10,027 nt of DNA from contig CAMWQF010000082.1 of assembly GCA_947176285.1 (NCBI GenBank), forward strand, positions 1 through 10,027, written 5' to 3'. The DNA comes from an uncultured Porphyromonadaceae bacterium (GTDB lineage: Bacteria; Bacteroidota; Bacteroidia; Bacteroidales; Muribaculaceae). Under the pieces are notes generated by a model. It was given only the letters and a program-made list of their open reading frames with translations. It had not been told where the DNA came from and ran no database searches. The translations under genes were made by a program, and so were the position numbers. The stretch's first letter is position 1; the number at the start of each line of letters is the position of its first letter. Below, piece by piece: positions 1-6,899 of the stretch.

Positions 1-211
1 ATCCAGAAGCATATAAACTATAAAAGAAATGCACTTTGTCAACATCCTTCTTTCAACCTTAAATAGATGAGAATTGGACGTGTGTTAAATATACAAAAGA
101 AATGAAATGAAATAAAACAAGTCGACTCTCTTTTACGTTAAATTAATGAGGCAATTATTTAGAGGTTTTAAGAGTTGTTTAGAATCGTTTTGCCCTTAAA
201 TGACCTTAAAA
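1..211. other. AT-rich intergenic region upstream of the sigma factor gene
   Basis: No reading frame here looks like a gene on either strand. The stretch is AT-rich and holds a small GAAAT x3 tandem run (99-113) and three copies of CCTTAAA (57-63, 194-200 and 204-210). The last two copies are 10 bp apart and sit just before the sigma factor promoter. No tRNA, terminator hairpin or clear minus-strand promoter was found, so any gene to the left lies outside the window. Confidence 0.6.
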
Positions 212-243
212 TTTGCATAATCCAAAAAATTTTATTAATTTTG
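212..243 (+). promoter_or_regulatory. Bacteroidetes-type primary sigma promoter of the sigma factor gene
   Basis: TTTG at 212-215 is followed after 20 bp by TAATTTTG at 236-243. This is an exact match to the Bacteroidetes primary sigma consensus (TTTG or TTG near -33, TAnnTTTG near -7) with normal spacing. The transcript would begin around 247-250, giving a leader of under about 20 nt before the ATG at 267. The alternative TTG codon at 213 lies inside the -33 element and so would not be transcribed. Because the gene encodes the sigma factor expected to read this promoter, autoregulation is a reasonable inference. Confidence 0.75.
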
Positions 244-266
244 CAGTAATTTGTGTAAGCATATAT

Positions 267-1127
267 ATGAGACAATTAAAGATAACTAAATCAATCACCA
301 ATCGAGAAAGCGCTTCGCTCGATAAATACCTTCAAGAGATAGGGCGTGAGGAACTTATCTCAGTAGCCGAAGAAGTGGAACTCGCGCAGCGTATCAAGAA
401 AGGTGACCATGCAGCACTTGAGAAACTCACTAAGGCTAATCTTCGTTTCGTAGTGTCAGTTGCAAAGCAATACCAGAATCAGGGACTTAGTTTGCCTGAC
501 CTAATCAACGAGGGGAATCTTGGTCTGATACGTGCAGCCCAGAAATTTGATGAGACAAGAGGTTTTAAATTCATCTCCTACGCAGTGTGGTGGATTCGCC
601 AGTCTATTCTTCAGGCTCTTGCTGAGCAGAGCCGTATAGTGCGTCTTCCACTAAATCAAGTAGGTTCGCTAAATAAAATCAGCAAGGAACTTTCTAAGTT
701 CGAGCAGGAAAATGAACGTCGTCCTTCTCCGGAAGAACTTGCAGAACGTCTCGATATTCCTGTAGATAAGATTTCTGATACACTTAAGGTAAGCGGACGT
801 CATATTTCTGTCGACGCTCCTTTTGTGGAAGGTGAAGATAACTCATTGCTTGATGTGCTTCCTAATGATGACAGCCCAAGTGCGGATGCTTCTCTTACAC
901 AGGAGTCCCTTTCTAAGGAAGTGGATCGTGCGCTACGCCAACTCTACGATCGTGAACGCGAGATCATCAAGATGTTCTTTGGCATCGGTTGTCAGGAAAT
1001 GACACTTGAGGAAATCGGAGCCAAATTCGACCTTACACGCGAACGCGTGCGCCAGATCAAAGAAAAAGCAATCCGCCGCCTCAAAGGCCAGAAGAGCAAA
1101 CTCCTGAAGAGTTATCTTGGCGAGTGA
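267..1127 (+). CDS. rpoD: Primary RNA polymerase sigma factor (RpoD/SigA, Bacteroidetes type)
   Basis: This is the housekeeping sigma-70 factor, which directs core RNA polymerase to most promoters. The 286-residue protein starts MRQLKITKSITNRES, the characteristic Bacteroidetes opening, and lacks region 1.1, so it is much shorter than E. coli RpoD. Region 1.2 spans about residues 16-50. Region 2 (about 52-122) includes the DLINEGNLGLI core-binding segment and the aromatic FISYAVWWIRQSI melting/-10 segment. Region 3 covers about 131-206 and region 4 about 218-273, with the helix-turn-helix from MTLEEIG to TRERVRQIKEKAIRRL contacting the upstream promoter element. The ATG at 267 is chosen over an in-frame TTG at 213 because the TTG lies inside the promoter and the 18 extra residues are not typical of the family. 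The gene is monocistronic and convergent with the M3 peptidase gene. Nothing is truncated. Confidence 0.96.
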   Translation: MRQLKITKSITNRESASLDKYLQEIGREELISVAEEVELAQRIKKGDHAALEKLTKANLRFVVSVAKQYQNQGLSLPDLINEGNLGLIRAAQKFDETRGFKFISYAVWWIRQSILQALAEQSRIVRLPLNQVGSLNKISKELSKFEQENERRPSPEELAERLDIPVDKISDTLKVSGRHISVDAPFVEGEDNSLLDVLPNDDSPSADASLTQESLSKEVDRALRQLYDREREIIKMFFGIGCQEMTLEEIGAKFDLTRERVRQIKEKAIRRLKGQKSKLLKSYLGE

Positions 1128-1138
1128 TACATAATAAA

Positions 1139-1167
1139 ATGAATGATATTTTTGATTGATCATTCAT
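1139..1167 (+). other. AT-rich 9-bp hairpin after the sigma factor stop codon
   Basis: ATGAATGAT (1139-1147) pairs perfectly with ATCATTCAT (1159-1167) around an 11-nt loop. It starts 11 nt after the sigma factor stop codon and lies just before the stronger shared terminator. It has few GC pairs and no T-run after it, so it is not convincing as a terminator on its own. It might protect the 3' end or be chance in AT-rich sequence. Confidence 0.4.
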
Positions 1168-1173
1168 AAATGA

Positions 1174-1206
1174 AAAATAGGCAGTCGGAATGCGACAGCC
1201 TATTTT
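1174..1206. terminator. Bidirectional intrinsic terminator between convergent genes
   Basis: AAAATAGGC (1174-1182) pairs with GCCTATTTT (1198-1206). After a single A-A mismatch, GTCG (1184-1187) pairs with CGAC (1193-1196) around the loop GAATG. The stem is flanked by A residues on one side and T residues on the other, so it gives a GC-rich stem with a U-tract in both directions. It lies between the sigma factor stop codon (1127) and the M3 peptidase stop codon (1214), as expected for a shared terminator of converging units. Confidence 0.85.
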
Positions 1207-1213
1207 ATTATAC

Positions 1214-3361
1214 TTATTTTACTATTCCGTCACGCTTTAGGAGAGCGTCGACTGTCGGTTTCTTGCCGCGGAACTCTACATAAAGTTCCATTGGATCGAC
1301 TGTGCCTCCGGATTCGAGCATCTTGTGGAATTTTGCGGCGGTCTTTTTATCGAAAATGCCGTTTTCCTGGAAAGCAGCAAAAGCATCTGCATCAAGAGCC
1401 TCTGCCCATTTGTAGCCGTAATAGCCAGCGGCATATCCTCCAGAAAAAATATGGCCGAATTGAGGTGAGGTCAGGCAGCCATCCACCATTTCAAACACTT
1501 TTACAGGCTCCATGGCATTCCCTTCAAAGACTGCAATGTCTTGCGATGCACGCAACGGATCTTCTATCATGTGATATGCCATATCAATATAGCCAAAACC
1601 AAGTTGACGCATGCAGCGGTAAGCCGCTCCAAATTGAGATGCTTTCACGAATTTTTCAATTAGGTCTTTCGGCATTTTTTTACCAGTCTTGTAATGCTTT
1701 GCAAAAGTGTCAAGGAATTTCTGCTCAGTCAAGTAGTTCTCATTAAACTGAGAGAATAGTTCTACAAAATCATGGTAGACATTCGTGCCGCTAAGACTCG
1801 AATATTTAGCCTGTGAACTCAACCCATGCAGAGCATGACCAAATTCATGAAGGAAAGTCTCTACTTCTCCGGGAGTAAGGAGTACGGGGTCGTTTCCAAC
1901 CGGCTTTGAGAAGTTCATAACAATAGAAATCACCGGTATATTCCTATTCCCTTCATCATCCTTTGTCTCTGTATTGAATTCCGTCATCCATGCACCGGAA
2001 CCCTTTCCGGGACGATAGTAGAAGTCCGTATAAAGAACGCCGAGTATTTTTCCATCCTTGTCATACACTTCAAAAGCCTCTGCATCCGGATGGTATGTCG
2101 GAATTGATTTATTACGCTTGAAGGTATATCCGTAAAGTTTAGTGGCTAGTCCGAATACTCCATCAATGGTATTGTTCAACTCAAAATATGGCTTCATGTC
2201 TTCATCATTGAAGGCATACTTTTCATTCTTCAATTTGTCAAACCAATAGGAATAATCCCATGGCATCAGCACGAAGTCAGGACCTTCACTTTTGCGAGCG
2301 AATTCCTGAACTTCCTCTATTTCCTTACGCATGGGTTCGGTGTAGTTATCCTTGAGATTTCCGAGAAACTCCATTACGGTCTCGGGAGTGCCTGCCATAG
2401 TATGCCCAAGTTTATATTGAGCAAAGTTCTTATGACCAAGGAGTTTTGCTATCTCCAGTCGAACATTTGCAATATCTTTAAGAATCTCAACATTTGAATA
2501 CTCCCCTTCCATATTGCGTGAGCCATACAGTCTATAAAGTTTTTCTCTCAATCCTCGATCTTTTGCATACTTCATGAAAGGACCATAGGAAGGAGCAAAT
2601 ACTGTGATTAGATAGAGACCCTCTTCATTACTCTTACCCTCCTCTGCAAATGCAGCGTCTGCCTCAGCCTTTGCTGCTACTTTAATCGACTCAGGAAGCC
2701 CTTCGGTTTCTGCTTCAGTGATGAACATCCGGCGAGCCTTGTCTTTCATGCCATTTGTGACATTCTGAGAGAATTTAAGATTAAGTTCGCTAAGTTCGGA
2801 ATTCAATTTCCTATACTTCTCCCTGTCTGCTCCTTGGAGTTCTGCTCCGTTATCGGCAAAGTCTGCATAGGTCTCAGTTATTAGTCTCTTTTCTTCCGGA
2901 GTAAGACCTTCTTCCTTGTCCCTATTGTCATATACTTGCTTAATTCTGTTGAATAGACCTTCATTGAGGAGAATATTAGCACTATGTTCTGAAAGCATCG
3001 GCGTGATGTTCATCATCGCTGTCTGATATTCCTCATCTCCACAAGCCCCCTCAAGATTAGAGAGAGCAAGGACTGCCCTATTCAATTCCCAACTACTTCT
3101 ATCGAGAGCCGCGATAGTATTTTCAAAAGTCGGGATGGATCTTTGGTTTACAATTGCTGCGATTGACTTATTCTGGTATTCTATACCTTCTTTTACAGCT
3201 GCCTCAAGATCGGCTGCAGAAATCTTGTTGAAGGGAAGCACATTAAAAGGAAGGCCCGAAGGAGCGAGCACCGGATTTTTACTGTCGTTCAAAGCCTGAG
3301 CATGGAGTGTTCCTGTTGCCATAGCTGTTACTGCTAAAATTGTTAATACAGTTTTTTTCAT
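1214..3361 (-). CDS. dcp: Exported M3 family zinc metallopeptidase (peptidyl-dipeptidase Dcp-like)
   Basis: This is a thimet-oligopeptidase-family enzyme that cleaves short peptides, in Dcp-type members by removing C-terminal dipeptides. At 715 residues it has the usual length for Dcp plus a signal peptide. Residues 1-21 form a classic Sec signal (MKK, a hydrophobic core, then LHA before Gln22), so it should act in the periplasm. The zinc site is HEFGH at 505-509, with Glu534 (in DFVELFSQ) 25 residues after the second His, the same spacing as in the family. The Tyr/Gly-rich segment HIFSGGYAAGYYGYKW (about 637-652) matches the substrate-binding end of M3 enzymes. The C-terminal DPMELYVEFRG and DALL segments are also typical. 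It lies 80 bp downstream of the M16 peptidase gene with no recognisable promoter of its own, so co-transcription is likely. Dcp-like rather than oligopeptidase A-like is a judgement from sequence feel. Confidence 0.93.
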   Translation of the reverse strand: MKKTVLTILAVTAMATGTLHAQALNDSKNPVLAPSGLPFNVLPFNKISAADLEAAVKEGIEYQNKSIAAIVNQRSIPTFENTIAALDRSSWELNRAVLALSNLEGACGDEEYQTAMMNITPMLSEHSANILLNEGLFNRIKQVYDNRDKEEGLTPEEKRLITETYADFADNGAELQGADREKYRKLNSELSELNLKFSQNVTNGMKDKARRMFITEAETEGLPESIKVAAKAEADAAFAEEGKSNEEGLYLITVFAPSYGPFMKYAKDRGLREKLYRLYGSRNMEGEYSNVEILKDIANVRLEIAKLLGHKNFAQYKLGHTMAGTPETVMEFLGNLKDNYTEPMRKEIEEVQEFARKSEGPDFVLMPWDYSYWFDKLKNEKYAFNDEDMKPYFELNNTIDGVFGLATKLYGYTFKRNKSIPTYHPDAEAFEVYDKDGKILGVLYTDFYYRPGKGSGAWMTEFNTETKDDEGNRNIPVISIVMNFSKPVGNDPVLLTPGEVETFLHEFGHALHGLSSQAKYSSLSGTNVYHDFVELFSQFNENYLTEQKFLDTFAKHYKTGKKMPKDLIEKFVKASQFGAAYRCMRQLGFGYIDMAYHMIEDPLRASQDIAVFEGNAMEPVKVFEMVDGCLTSPQFGHIFSGGYAAGYYGYKWAEALDADAFAAFQENGIFDKKTAAKFHKMLESGGTVDPMELYVEFRGKKPTVDALLKRDGIVK

Positions 3362-3372
3362 AAATGAAGTGG

Positions 3373-3403
3373 CGGGAACCCGGACCTTATATCCGGATTC
3401 CCG
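3373..3403 (-). promoter_or_regulatory. GC-rich hairpin in the leader of the M3 peptidase gene
   Basis: In the minus-strand RNA, CGGGAA (3403-3398), a U (3397) and CCGG (3396-3393) pair with CCGG (3383-3380), a G (3379) and UUCCCG (3378-3373). A further A-U pair closes a 7-nt loop. The single non-Watson-Crick position is a G-U wobble on this strand but a C-A mismatch on the other, which points to a role in the minus-strand transcript. The hairpin ends 11 nt before the M3 start codon and is not followed by a clear U-run. It may therefore act as an intercistronic stability or processing element, or as an imperfect terminator for the M16 gene. Confidence 0.55.
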
Positions 3404-3441
3404 ACTATTAAAGAGTTTTAATATTTTTGAATATTATCATA

Positions 3442-6255
3442 TCATTTTTCAGCCTCTTTTCCTATCATGATCACCTCAATCTCATTCTTGCCGTCATATA
3501 CATTCTTCAAGAATTTATTGAAATCATCAAGAGTGAGAGACTGGAGAGTCTCGATATATCCTTCATAGGTATTTGAGCCGCGTTCTGCATTCATGATGCT
3601 ACCGGTCCAATAACTATTGGTCTTGGAGTTTATCTCATACTGCTTGATTGCAGCTTCCTTCACTTTATTGAAGTGGTCAGCCTTCGCGCCATTCTTAAGC
3701 AAATCATCAAGTTCCTTTTCTGCGCGAGCTTCAAGACGTTCGAGTTTCTCTTCTGCAGTCTGATAGAAATATTGAAGTTGCCAGAGATTAGTCTGGAAAT
3801 TATAACTTGCGCCGACACTTGCTCCATAAGTGCCACCTTCATCTTCACGAAGTGTCTCGATGAATACCATGTCAAGAACATCACCCATAAGATCAACCAT
3901 GATGTGATTCTTCACATCCCATTTCAAGTTATCACCTGAATAGAGATTGAACACCTGAGTGATAGCAGACTGCATTGTCTGATCAAATTTGTCTTCTACT
4001 TTTCCACTTACAGGATTGAGGTCTGACAATACCTTGACGGCAGATGCTTTCCCTTTTGAGGGGAGTGTAGCAATATACTGCTCAAGAACAGGTCGCAGAG
4101 TTGCTTCATCAATATTTCCAACGAAAATGAAAGTATAGTCTGCCGCATTTTCCAGAGATTTCTTAGCCATAGAAAGCATGTTGCTATAGTTTGCTTTCTT
4201 AAGCACCTCCACATCTACAGGCATCATCAAAGGATTATCTCCATATACTGCCTCACTTAGATGCTTTCCGAAAATTGTATTTGGAAGTTGAGCTTGAGCT
4301 TCGACTATAGGTATAATTTTTTCAATCTGAGACTGATAAGTAGTCTCATCAGGATTCAATGCTGTGAAATAAGCGTAGATAACTTCTGCAAGAGTATTGA
4401 AATCTTTTACACTTGAACTTCCTTCAAGCACGTCAGTGTAACCATTGACAGCATATCCAAGAGATACAGTCTTTCCGGCAAGATACTTCCTCATGGTGTT
4501 CACATCAAAGTTGCCGAGTTTTGAAAGTTCTACAGCATCATTCACCATCAAAACATCTGCTGCCTGATCTTTAGAATACATTTGCTTACCACCATTTCGG
4601 AAAGCCAATACTTTAATCTCGTCAGCCTTGAAGTCAGTAGTCTTAAGTATAACTTTCACTCCATTTGAAAGAGTAAATTCAGTGGTGCCCATAAGAGCGT
4701 TGTTAGAGGAAGATTTAATAGAACCTGCTTTTGGAAGTTTTGCAATTAAGGGTTCAGTGATAACTTCATCTACATATGCTTCATAAGTAGCATTTATTGT
4801 GCCCTCAAGAGCAGCAATCATCTCATCTTCCTTCATTGGAGTGATATTGTCTTTCAATGGTTGATTGACTACAATCACCTGATTTTCAGCAGTGAGAAGT
4901 TGCTGACCTATTTGATTGTATGCTTCTACGGGAAGCATTGGAATAAGTTGCTGAGCAAGTTGGAGTTCGGTTTCGATTCCGGGAGTAGCCTCATTGTCGA
5001 TGAAATGACGGATAAGTTCTCTGCCGTAGGATTCGTTGTAAGTCTTATCTTTTTCATTGAATAACTTTTCATACGAATTCAAAAGTTCGGAATTTGCCCT
5101 CTCAAGTTCGGTTGAAGTGAAACCGGTCTTGCAAGCCCGAGCCACAACGCCCATAGCAGCATTGTAAGCAGAGAGCACATCGTCTTTCGGAACTACTGTT
5201 ATTTGAAAAGCATCTTTAGTAGCAGCTACAAGAAATTCATCCATACGCACTTGCGCTCCTGCATAAGGACATTGAGGATCAAGGGCATATTCAGAAAGAC
5301 GATTTTGAAGCATATCTATGAAGATATTCTTCATGATAGCGTCTGTCATATATCCTTCTACGGAGTTACGCATTTCCCAAGGCATCTTGTCTTGTTTGAA
5401 ATATGTCTGGATAATGGTACGGTCCAATTCGGGATCCTGGAATAATACAAATATCGGCTCCTGATTGTCGCTAATTTCTACATATTCACGAGGAGCAGCA
5501 TTTTCGGGCATTTTGACTGATGAGAAAAGATCTTTAACTTTTCTTTCCATTTCATCTGCATCAAAATCTCCTACTATCACAATACCTTGTTGATCAGGAC
5601 GATACCATTTTTTATAGTATTCGCGAAGCACTTCCGGCTTGAAGTTCATCACAACCTCCATCTTTCCGATTGGCATCTGCTGATACTGATACTCTTTGAA
5701 GATTTGAGGAAGAATAGTGGTATACATTCTTGTGCCTACATCATTTCTCGAACGCCACTCTTCATTGATGACACCGCGCTCCGCATCAATCTCAGACTCT
5801 TCAAGAAGAATACCGTCACACCAGTCGCGAATCACGAGAAGAACACTGTCCATCAATGGTTTGTCGGTTGTGATAACATTATTAATATTGTATACCGTTT
5901 CGTCAAAACCGGTATATGCATTTATATCAGCACCAAAGCGTATGCCCTTGCTCTGAAGATAATTGAGCATATCCTTACCGGGATAATGAGTTATGCCATT
6001 AAATGCCATATGCTCAAGGAAATGGGCAAGACCAAGTTGATCCTGATTTTCGAGCGCACTACCCACTTTCTGTGCAATATAGAAGTTTGCACGTTCTTTA
6101 GGTTGCTCATTGTGAAGGATGTAATAGGTCAAACCATTAGGAAGCACTCCTGATTTAACCTCCTGTTTAAGCGGCAGCGGAGTAATTTGCATCTGCTGCG
6201 CAAAGGCAACCACAAACATCAAGATTAGGGTTGCCAGACTGGTAAGTCTTTTCAT
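3442..6255 (-). CDS. Exported M16 family zinc metallopeptidase (insulinase/pitrilysin type, full-length)
   Basis: This is a two-lobed inverzincin peptidase, a family that encloses and degrades peptides or unfolded polypeptides. It has 937 residues, about the normal length for single-chain M16 proteins of Bacteroidetes. Residues 1-19 are a Sec signal peptide (MKR, a hydrophobic core, then AFA before Gln20), so the enzyme should be periplasmic. The inverted zinc motif HFLEH is at 78-82, with Glu81 as catalytic base. The third ligand is probably Glu166 in the ERGVINEEW segment (159-167), seven residues after Glu159 as in insulinase and pitrilysin. The C-terminal half is the usual zinc-free partner lobe and keeps the Arg/Tyr substrate pair in LREDEGGTYG (Arg803, Tyr810). 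The enzyme therefore looks active. It follows the cyclo-ligase gene after 101 bp containing a hairpin and precedes the M3 peptidase gene. The natural substrate cannot be read from the sequence. Confidence 0.94.
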   Translation of the reverse strand: MKRLTSLATLILMFVVAFAQQMQITPLPLKQEVKSGVLPNGLTYYILHNEQPKERANFYIAQKVGSALENQDQLGLAHFLEHMAFNGITHYPGKDMLNYLQSKGIRFGADINAYTGFDETVYNINNVITTDKPLMDSVLLVIRDWCDGILLEESEIDAERGVINEEWRSRNDVGTRMYTTILPQIFKEYQYQQMPIGKMEVVMNFKPEVLREYYKKWYRPDQQGIVIVGDFDADEMERKVKDLFSSVKMPENAAPREYVEISDNQEPIFVLFQDPELDRTIIQTYFKQDKMPWEMRNSVEGYMTDAIMKNIFIDMLQNRLSEYALDPQCPYAGAQVRMDEFLVAATKDAFQITVVPKDDVLSAYNAAMGVVARACKTGFTSTELERANSELLNSYEKLFNEKDKTYNESYGRELIRHFIDNEATPGIETELQLAQQLIPMLPVEAYNQIGQQLLTAENQVIVVNQPLKDNITPMKEDEMIAALEGTINATYEAYVDEVITEPLIAKLPKAGSIKSSSNNALMGTTEFTLSNGVKVILKTTDFKADEIKVLAFRNGGKQMYSKDQAADVLMVNDAVELSKLGNFDVNTMRKYLAGKTVSLGYAVNGYTDVLEGSSSVKDFNTLAEVIYAYFTALNPDETTYQSQIEKIIPIVEAQAQLPNTIFGKHLSEAVYGDNPLMMPVDVEVLKKANYSNMLSMAKKSLENAADYTFIFVGNIDEATLRPVLEQYIATLPSKGKASAVKVLSDLNPVSGKVEDKFDQTMQSAITQVFNLYSGDNLKWDVKNHIMVDLMGDVLDMVFIETLREDEGGTYGASVGASYNFQTNLWQLQYFYQTAEEKLERLEARAEKELDDLLKNGAKADHFNKVKEAAIKQYEINSKTNSYWTGSIMNAERGSNTYEGYIETLQSLTLDDFNKFLKNVYDGKNEIEVIMIGKEAEK

Positions 6256-6289
6256 TTGCTATTGTTATTTGTTAATTATATTCTATAAA

Positions 6290-6325
6290 TAGGGCTTACA
6301 GGCCATATATGCCTTATAAGCCCTA
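6290..6325 (-). terminator. Probable terminator or attenuator hairpin after the cyclo-ligase gene
   Basis: TAGGGCTTA (6290-6298) pairs perfectly with TAAGCCCTA (6317-6325). A second 4-bp stem, AGGC (6300-6303) with GCCT (6311-6314), stacks inside across a small asymmetric internal loop. In the minus-strand transcript the stem is followed by UUUAUAG, a short U-rich tail. It begins 31 nt after the cyclo-ligase stop codon and lies 34 nt before the M16 start. Partial termination that separates the four-gene block from the peptidase pair is the likeliest role. No matching promoter is visible downstream of it, so read-through may feed the M16 gene. Confidence 0.6.
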
Positions 6326-6356
6326 CATACTCTTAGACGCAAAAACTTCGGAAAAA

Positions 6357-6899
6357 TTACATTTTTATCAATGTTTTTTGCGTGATGATCATATCCATCG
6401 CCACATCATGAGGCTCCGAAGGTATGCTGTCAAGAAGTTGGAACTCATATCCTACTCCTATTTTGGTGGCTTTTGACGTTGCAAGAAGCCTGTCATAGAA
6501 TCCCTTACCTCTACCGAGACGATTTCCCTTTCGGTCAAATGCCACTGCAGGTATTATCATAAGTTCTATGTCATCTACATCTGCAAGGTTATCGCCTGTG
6601 GGTTCTTCAATATGGAATGATCCGAGTTCCAATCTTGATTCCTCATAAGGAAGGATATCAAGATTCACTCCGTTTACTCTCGGCAGGAAAAATCTCTTCC
6701 TGTCATGCCATTTTCTCAAAAATTTGATGGTAGACAATTCATCGGGCAGAGAATGATACATCAAAATATTCTCAGCCATGATGAATGCGGCAGTGTTTTC
6801 CAATTGAGAGAACACTTCCTCAGCTGCACTCTCCTTCTCGCGCTCAAGAAGCATCATCCGGAGATTCTTTATCTTTCTGCGTATTTCAGATTTCTCCAT
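6357..6899 (-). CDS. ygfA: 5-formyltetrahydrofolate cyclo-ligase
   Basis: This enzyme uses ATP to convert 5-formyl-THF, a dead-end inhibitory folate, to 5,10-methenyl-THF, returning it to one-carbon metabolism in the cytoplasm. The protein has 180 residues, normal for the family. The signature segment is FDRKGNRLGRGKGFYDR (121-137), which holds the Gly-rich phosphate-binding loop and the YDR motif. A second conserved stretch, EPHDVAMDMIIT (162-173), is the usual C-terminal His-Asp and IIT block. The N-terminal basic helix (EIRRKIKNLR, 5-14) also fits and supports the ATG at 6899. That start lies inside the end of the S41 protease gene, giving a 31-nt out-of-frame overlap that implies translational coupling. 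It is the last gene of the tight block, followed by a hairpin. Confidence 0.94.
   Translation of the reverse strand: MEKSEIRRKIKNLRMMLLEREKESAAEEVFSQLENTAAFIMAENILMYHSLPDELSTIKFLRKWHDRKRFFLPRVNGVNLDILPYEESRLELGSFHIEEPTGDNLADVDDIELMIIPAVAFDRKGNRLGRGKGFYDRLLATSKATKIGVGYEFQLLDSIPSEPHDVAMDMIITQKTLIKM

Noticed and set aside
99..113. GAAAT x3 tandem repeat
   Set aside because: Three 5-bp units in AT-rich intergenic DNA are too few to argue for phase variation, and the run is far from the promoter and start codon.
90..120. Possible minus-strand promoter (TTG and TATATTTA) for a gene left of the window
   Set aside because: The -7-like element lacks the final G and the spacing is 24 bp rather than about 20. 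AT-rich sequence makes such near matches common.
933..1163. A 76-codon minus-strand frame overlapping the end of the sigma factor gene
   Set aside because: It is antisense to the conserved region 4 and would run through the intergenic hairpin. No homology is recognisable.
5587..6153. A 188-codon plus-strand open frame opposite the M16 peptidase gene
   Set aside because: It is antisense to the conserved zinc-binding lobe, and its composition (rich in Ile, His and Cys) is not that of a plausible protein.
6312..6343. Possible minus-strand promoter for the M16 gene starting from TTTG at 6343-6340
   Set aside because: At the required spacing the sequence reads TTATAAGG, which lacks the TTTG of the -7 element and falls within the hairpin stem.
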